A stretch of 64,000 nucleotides of DNA from the NCBI GenBank assembly GCA_045630965.1, contig JAZQTU010000005.1:1-64000 (forward strand), given 5' to 3'. Each line of letters starts with the position of its first letter. Within the stretch, counting starts at the first letter, position 1. Below are positions 61,217-64,000 of this stretch, in pieces. This DNA is from HGM04593 sp045630965. GTDB taxonomy: Bacteria; Bacteroidota; Bacteroidia; Bacteroidales; Bacteroidaceae. The position numbers and the translations under genes are program-made. A model generated the notes under the pieces. The model did no database searches and had not been told where the DNA came from. It worked only from the letters and a program-made list of their open reading frames with translations.

Positions 61217-61783
61217 ATGCCTACAGAAAGGGAGAAAATGTTGCGTGGCGAATTATATGATGCCAACAATGATGCAGCGCTTATTGCAGAGAGGAATGCT
61301 TGCAAAGTGTTGTGCCAAAAGTATAACACACTGCCGTATGAGGCTGTAGAGGAGCGTAAAGCAATATTGCGTAATATAGTTGGCAAGGCTAAAGGAAATT
61401 TTGTTATAGAACCTTCCTTTTGGTGCGATTACGGTTGCAACGTATCTCTTGGAGATAATTTCTATGCGAACCATAATCTTGTGATACTTGATGCGGCCCC
61501 TGTTGTTTTTGGCGATAATGTGTTTGTTGCACCCAACTGCTGCTTCACCACAGCAGGGCATCCTATTGATGTTGAGCTACGCAATAAAGGTCTTGAGTAT
61601 GCCCGCCCGATAACTGTGGGTAATAATGTGTGGATTGGTGCCGGTGTTACGGTTCTTCCGGGTGTCAGCATCGGCGACAATGTAACGATAGGTGCCGGCA
61701 GCTTGGTGAACCGCGATATACCGTCGGGTTCGGTTGCAGTGGGTGTCCCATGCAGGGTTATTAAACAGACAAAGCAGGAGTGA
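61217..61783 (+). CDS. Sugar O-acetyltransferase (maltose/galactoside acetyltransferase family)
   Basis: The 188-residue left-handed beta-helix acyltransferase has an N-terminal helix bundle (REKMLRGELYDANNDAALIAERN) typical of LacA/Maa, then hexapeptide repeats (FVIEPSFWCDYGCNVSLGDNFYANHNLVILD, VWIGAGVTVLPGVSIGDNVTIGAGSLV), and the catalytic His in TTAGHP. It transfers acetyl from acetyl-CoA to sugar hydroxyls, a cytoplasmic detoxification-like role. ATG 61217 is used rather than GTG 61214. It sits 6 bases after pflA and may share its transcript; the acetyl-CoA made by Pfl is its co-substrate, though this link may be coincidental. Confidence 0.88.
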   Translation: MPTEREKMLRGELYDANNDAALIAERNACKVLCQKYNTLPYEAVEERKAILRNIVGKAKGNFVIEPSFWCDYGCNVSLGDNFYANHNLVILDAAPVVFGDNVFVAPNCCFTTAGHPIDVELRNKGLEYARPITVGNNVWIGAGVTVLPGVSIGDNVTIGAGSLVNRDIPSGSVAVGVPCRVIKQTKQE

Positions 61784-61802
61784 TTTCCTGCTTTGTCTGT
61801 TT
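61763..61802. terminator. Bidirectional terminator between acetyltransferase and DUF2147 genes
   Basis: A 17-bp perfect stem (61763-61779 with 61786-61802), 6-nt loop; the acetyltransferase TGA stop lies in the loop. Confidence 0.9.
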
Positions 61803-61809
61803 ATTTGGT

Positions 61810-62265
61810 TTATTCTTCAATTCTTGTCCAATAGACTGTCTTGCCTATTCCAAGGATGTTGCCATAAACTTTGAGGGTCTTTGCATCCTTGAACTCAATG
61901 TCAACACTGTAGATTTTACCGCTTCCCGGGTCATAGATTTTTGTATCGGTCCACTCCTTGTCGTCAGCGTCGTATTTGAGTCCTTTAACAAGGATTACCT
62001 TGTCAAGGTCAACGTTGCGCAGGCTCTTGTCGGGGTTCTTCACATCCTTACGCTTGTTGCCGTTGGCATCCAACGCTTTTTCTACCCAATAAACCTGTGC
62101 GGTGTATGTGCCGTCAGCTGCCTTTGTAATCTTGATTTTGCTCTTGCTGCCATCCTTTAGGCTCAAATAGTTGCCAAGAATGTTGTCGCCTTTTGAGTTA
62201 AGGTCCTGTGCGCTTACGGTAAGTGTTACCAATACGCAGATAAGTGTAAAGAGAATCTTTTTCAT
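61810..62265 (-). CDS. DUF2147 domain-containing exported protein
   Basis: The 151-residue protein begins at ATG 62265 (MKKILFTLICVLVTLTVSAQD, clear signal peptide); the frame extends three codons upstream to 62274. DUF2147 features are visible: ILGNYLSLKDGSKSKIKITK at the start, TYTAQVYWV, and the pair IYDPGSGKIYSVDIEFKDAKTLKVYG and GKTVYWTR at the end. The family folds as a small beta-barrel (lipocalin-like) of unknown role and is common in Bacteroidetes. A clear promoter precedes it and a bidirectional terminator ends it. Confidence 0.88.
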   Translation of the reverse strand: MKKILFTLICVLVTLTVSAQDLNSKGDNILGNYLSLKDGSKSKIKITKAADGTYTAQVYWVEKALDANGNKRKDVKNPDKSLRNVDLDKVILVKGLKYDADDKEWTDTKIYDPGSGKIYSVDIEFKDAKTLKVYGNILGIGKTVYWTRIEE

Positions 62266-62294
62266 TTTGTACATGTTTGTTGTTTGATTATGTA

Positions 62295-62326
62295 CAAAAG
62301 TAGTGTTTGTTCTGCTTCACTACCAA
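62295..62326 (-). promoter_or_regulatory. Promoter of the DUF2147 gene
   Basis: Minus-strand TTG (62326-62324), 21 bp, then TACTTTTG (62302-62295), a perfect -7 element; leader about 30 bases. Confidence 0.72.
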
Positions 62327-62415
62327 AAAAACAGTTGAATATTTAGTTAAAATTGCACAAGTTTAACCATTCTGTGCAGTAAAAGAACATTCCTTGGCTA
62401 AAATATACTCTTTTT

Positions 62416-63639
62416 CTATTCCTTTACATATTCATACCCCATTTGGTTGATTGTGTGAATGACCTTTTCTTTATCTATTCTCTCTCCTTCAAGGTATGCT
62501 GTTCCTTCAGTCAAATCGACATGTACCGAACGTACTCCTTCTATTGATGAGAGTGCCTTCTCGACATTCGCCTTGCAGTGGTTGCACATCATACCTTTGA
62601 TTTTGAAATTCTGTTGCGTTGTGACAGTTTTCTTGTCTTTTCTGAATTTTAGAACAAAACCATTAATCAGCAATATGACAAAAATTATGCTTGATGTTGT
62701 CTGCCACCATGGTGTTATGTTGTCACAGCATCCGGCTACGTGCTTGTGTGTAATGTTACTGAACCATTCTGTAGGTAGTGCGTAGTCTATAAATATACCG
62801 AAGCCAATAGCTCCTGCCATTATTGTTGCAAGGTAGGTGATAAGTGTTTTGCGCCCAAGTACTTTGTTTATGACAAGCATGGTTGCCATATTGGTAGCCG
62901 GTCCTGCCATTAGTAGTACTAAAGCTGCTCCTGGTGAGAGTCCTTTAAGCATAAGTGCAGCAGCAATGGGAATAGAGCCTGTAGCACATAGATACATAGG
63001 CATTGATACTGCAAGTATAGTTAGCATGTTCAATAATGGATACTTATTAAGTGTAAAAAAGAAATCGTTAGGCAATAATACTGTAATAATTGCAGCAACA
63101 ACAAGGCCAATAACAATCCATTTGCCAATATCCTGTATAATCTCTATGAATCCATAATGCAATGCTCCTGTTAATTTCCTTAAGAATTTTCTTGAGTTGC
63201 TTTGTTCCTGTTGTAAATATCTGACTTCGTTTCCGTCTTTGCATATGCGATTTGTAATAACACCTCCTGTTATTGCTGTTATAAATGCGACGACAGGGCG
63301 TATAATGGCAAATGGCAAACCGATAACTGAAGCTGTGGCAAGTATTGAATCAACTCCAGTCTGTGGTGTAGAAATCAGGAATGATACGGTAGCTCCCTTT
63401 GATGCTCCTTCGCGATAAAGTGATGTTGCTGTAGGGATAACTCCGCACGAACACAACGGAAGAGGTATTCCGAAAAGTGCTGCCCAAAGTACAGAACTGA
63501 AATTCCTGCGTGATAGCTTGTCTGCATATATGTGACGTGGAACAAACTCGTGTAGTAAACCTGCTATAAGAAAACCAAGTAACAGGTAAGGTGTCATTTC
63601 GTTAAGCAGGTCAATAAGTGGGGTTATATACTCTTTCAT
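62416..63639 (-). CDS. Permease (SO_0444/ArsP-like) fused to a heavy-metal-binding HMA domain
   Basis: The 407-residue inner-membrane protein has eight or more hydrophobic helices in two halves, each with the family's Cys/Pro-rich re-entrant motif: GIPLPLCSCGVIPTATSLYREGASKGATVSFLISTPQTG in the first and MYLCATGSIPIAAALMLKGLSPGAALVLLMAGPATN in the second. A hydrophilic linker with KHVAGCC follows helix region eight, and the C-terminus (about 340-407) is an HMA domain, KGMMCNHCKANVEKAL. Related permeases export Cu/Zn or organoarsenicals. The HMA fusion suggests soft-metal export with a built-in chaperone. Upstream lies a 31-bp palindrome over the promoter, so control by a metal-responsive repressor is likely; no such regulator is adjacent. 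Confidence 0.85.
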   Translation of the reverse strand: MKEYITPLIDLLNEMTPYLLLGFLIAGLLHEFVPRHIYADKLSRRNFSSVLWAALFGIPLPLCSCGVIPTATSLYREGASKGATVSFLISTPQTGVDSILATASVIGLPFAIIRPVVAFITAITGGVITNRICKDGNEVRYLQQEQSNSRKFLRKLTGALHYGFIEIIQDIGKWIVIGLVVAAIITVLLPNDFFFTLNKYPLLNMLTILAVSMPMYLCATGSIPIAAALMLKGLSPGAALVLLMAGPATNMATMLVINKVLGRKTLITYLATIMAGAIGFGIFIDYALPTEWFSNITHKHVAGCCDNITPWWQTTSSIIFVILLINGFVLKFRKDKKTVTTQQNFKIKGMMCNHCKANVEKALSSIEGVRSVHVDLTEGTAYLEGERIDKEKVIHTINQMGYEYVKE

Positions 63640-63645
63640 ATATTA

Positions 63646-63676
63646 TATCTTTGCATAGTAATACTATGCAAAGATA
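63646..63676. promoter_or_regulatory. 31-bp palindromic operator and -7 element of the permease gene
   Basis: A perfect inverted repeat (15-bp arms, centre 63661) ends 7 bases before the permease start. Each arm begins with TATCTTTG, a perfect -7 element, so on the minus strand the -7 is 63676-63669 and transcription would start within the palindrome. A repressor bound here would block it directly. Confidence 0.7.
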
Positions 63677-63720
63677 ATTTGTTTTATAAAAAACTGTTGT
63701 CGCAATTTGTTGTTGAATTA

Positions 63721-64000
63721 CTATTTGTTCTTGTTTCTTTCGATGATGCTGAGGTTTACCAATGCCTGTTCGTCGCCCATCTCTGCCGCTTTTGTAAATG
63801 CACGCTCTGCTGCATGGCGGTGGTGACGGCGATAATCAATGACACCCTGTATGTTAAGGACTCTTGGGTCATCTTTGTATTCTTTCAGTTTGTCTATAAG
63901 TTGTCCGTAGTCTGGTGAGGGGTTGTTCATCAGTTCGTCTACTATCTCATTTATAGCGAGTGCTGTACTGTCGGGGTTGTTCTGGTAGTATATTCCTGTG
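63721..64000 (-). CDS. C-terminal end of a TPR-like repeat protein (partial)
   Basis: The frame is open from the window's right edge (64000) to the stop at 63721, so only about 92 C-terminal residues are seen and the internal ATG at 63930 is not necessarily the start. The sequence reads as one or two helical hairpins of TPR/Sel1 style (PRVLNIQGVIDYRRHHRHAAERAFTKAAEMGDEQALVNLSIIE), as in the C-terminal part of Bacteroidales OmpA-like or fimbrial-associated proteins (DUF3868 group), which I only tentatively suggest. No function can be assigned. It is transcribed toward the permease gene, 44 bases before that gene's palindrome. Confidence 0.55.
   Translation of the reverse strand, partial: TGIYYQNNPDSTALAINEIVDELMNNPSPDYGQLIDKLKEYKDDPRVLNIQGVIDYRRHHRHAAERAFTKAAEMGDEQALVNLSIIERNKNK

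Overview
The window reads as chromosome of a gut-type Bacteroidales bacterium (Prevotella/Bacteroides side; species not resolvable from this piece). The grounds are TAnnTTTG-type promoters with TTG about 19-21 bp upstream and almost no Shine-Dalgarno sequences, a SusD-type lipoprotein, a C10 (streptopain-like) protease, many secreted host-glycan hydrolases, strict-anaerobe oxygen defence (desulfoferrodoxin, rubrerythrin) and pyruvate formate-lyase. Genes are dense, on both strands, and often separated by strong bidirectional hairpin terminators that overlap stop codons.

Layout. 1-15.3 kb: end of a saccharopine dehydrogenase-family gene, recA, a C1 cysteine peptidase, a small lipoprotein, a giant GH20-GH33 fusion, then recJ-recQ-cstA and a GH109-like gene. 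15.3-21 kb: a GH2 beta-galactosidase and a C10 protease. 21-24.7 kb: a tight hydrolase / membrane MurF-like / Ddl operon. 24.7-34.7 kb: a GH31 enzyme ending in dockerin- and cohesin-like domains, mutS2, and a GH33 sialidase. 34.7-38 kb: SIMPL protein, AraC regulator, porin. 38-46.7 kb: Pit phosphate transporter, endonuclease IV, a queuosine-precursor transporter overlapping a radical SAM gene (possible queuine salvage), MarR-desulfoferrodoxin-rubrerythrin, and an orphan SusD-like lipoprotein. 46.7-55.6 kb: PhoR-PhoB, a porin, pstSCAB and a Na/Pi cotransporter. 55.6-57.8 kb: a small low-gene-density element flanked by a 17-bp duplication of the 3' end of tRNA-Ser(UGA). 57.8-64 kb: tRNA-Ser, pflB-pflA, an acetyltransferase, a DUF2147 protein, a metal-permease/HMA fusion under a 31-bp palindrome, and the end of a repeat protein.

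How it fits together. Sialidases (two), beta-hexosaminidase, beta-galactosidase, candidate alpha-N-acetylgalactosaminidases (GH109-like, GH31) and a secreted protease form a plausible mucin-type O-glycoprotein degradation set, although scattered rather than in one PUL with SusC. Three of these secreted proteins share the same C-terminal YDLxGR...GKK motif. A phosphate-starvation regulon is visible as PhoBR, an outer-membrane porin, the Pst ABC transporter and a Na/Pi symporter. The two operons facing away from phoBR carry 11-bp-spaced direct repeats in place of the -33 element with identical spacing to the -7 element, and a similar repeat precedes the distant Pit gene. These repeats look like Bacteroidales Pho boxes.

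The most interesting items for follow-up are the Pho-box promoter architecture, the overlapping transporter/radical SAM pair, the duplicated Mur-ligase operon, the tRNA-Ser-flanked mini-element, and the unusual architectures of the GH31, GH20-GH33, C10 and SusD-like proteins. All functional calls rest on motif recognition by eye; no database search was possible.
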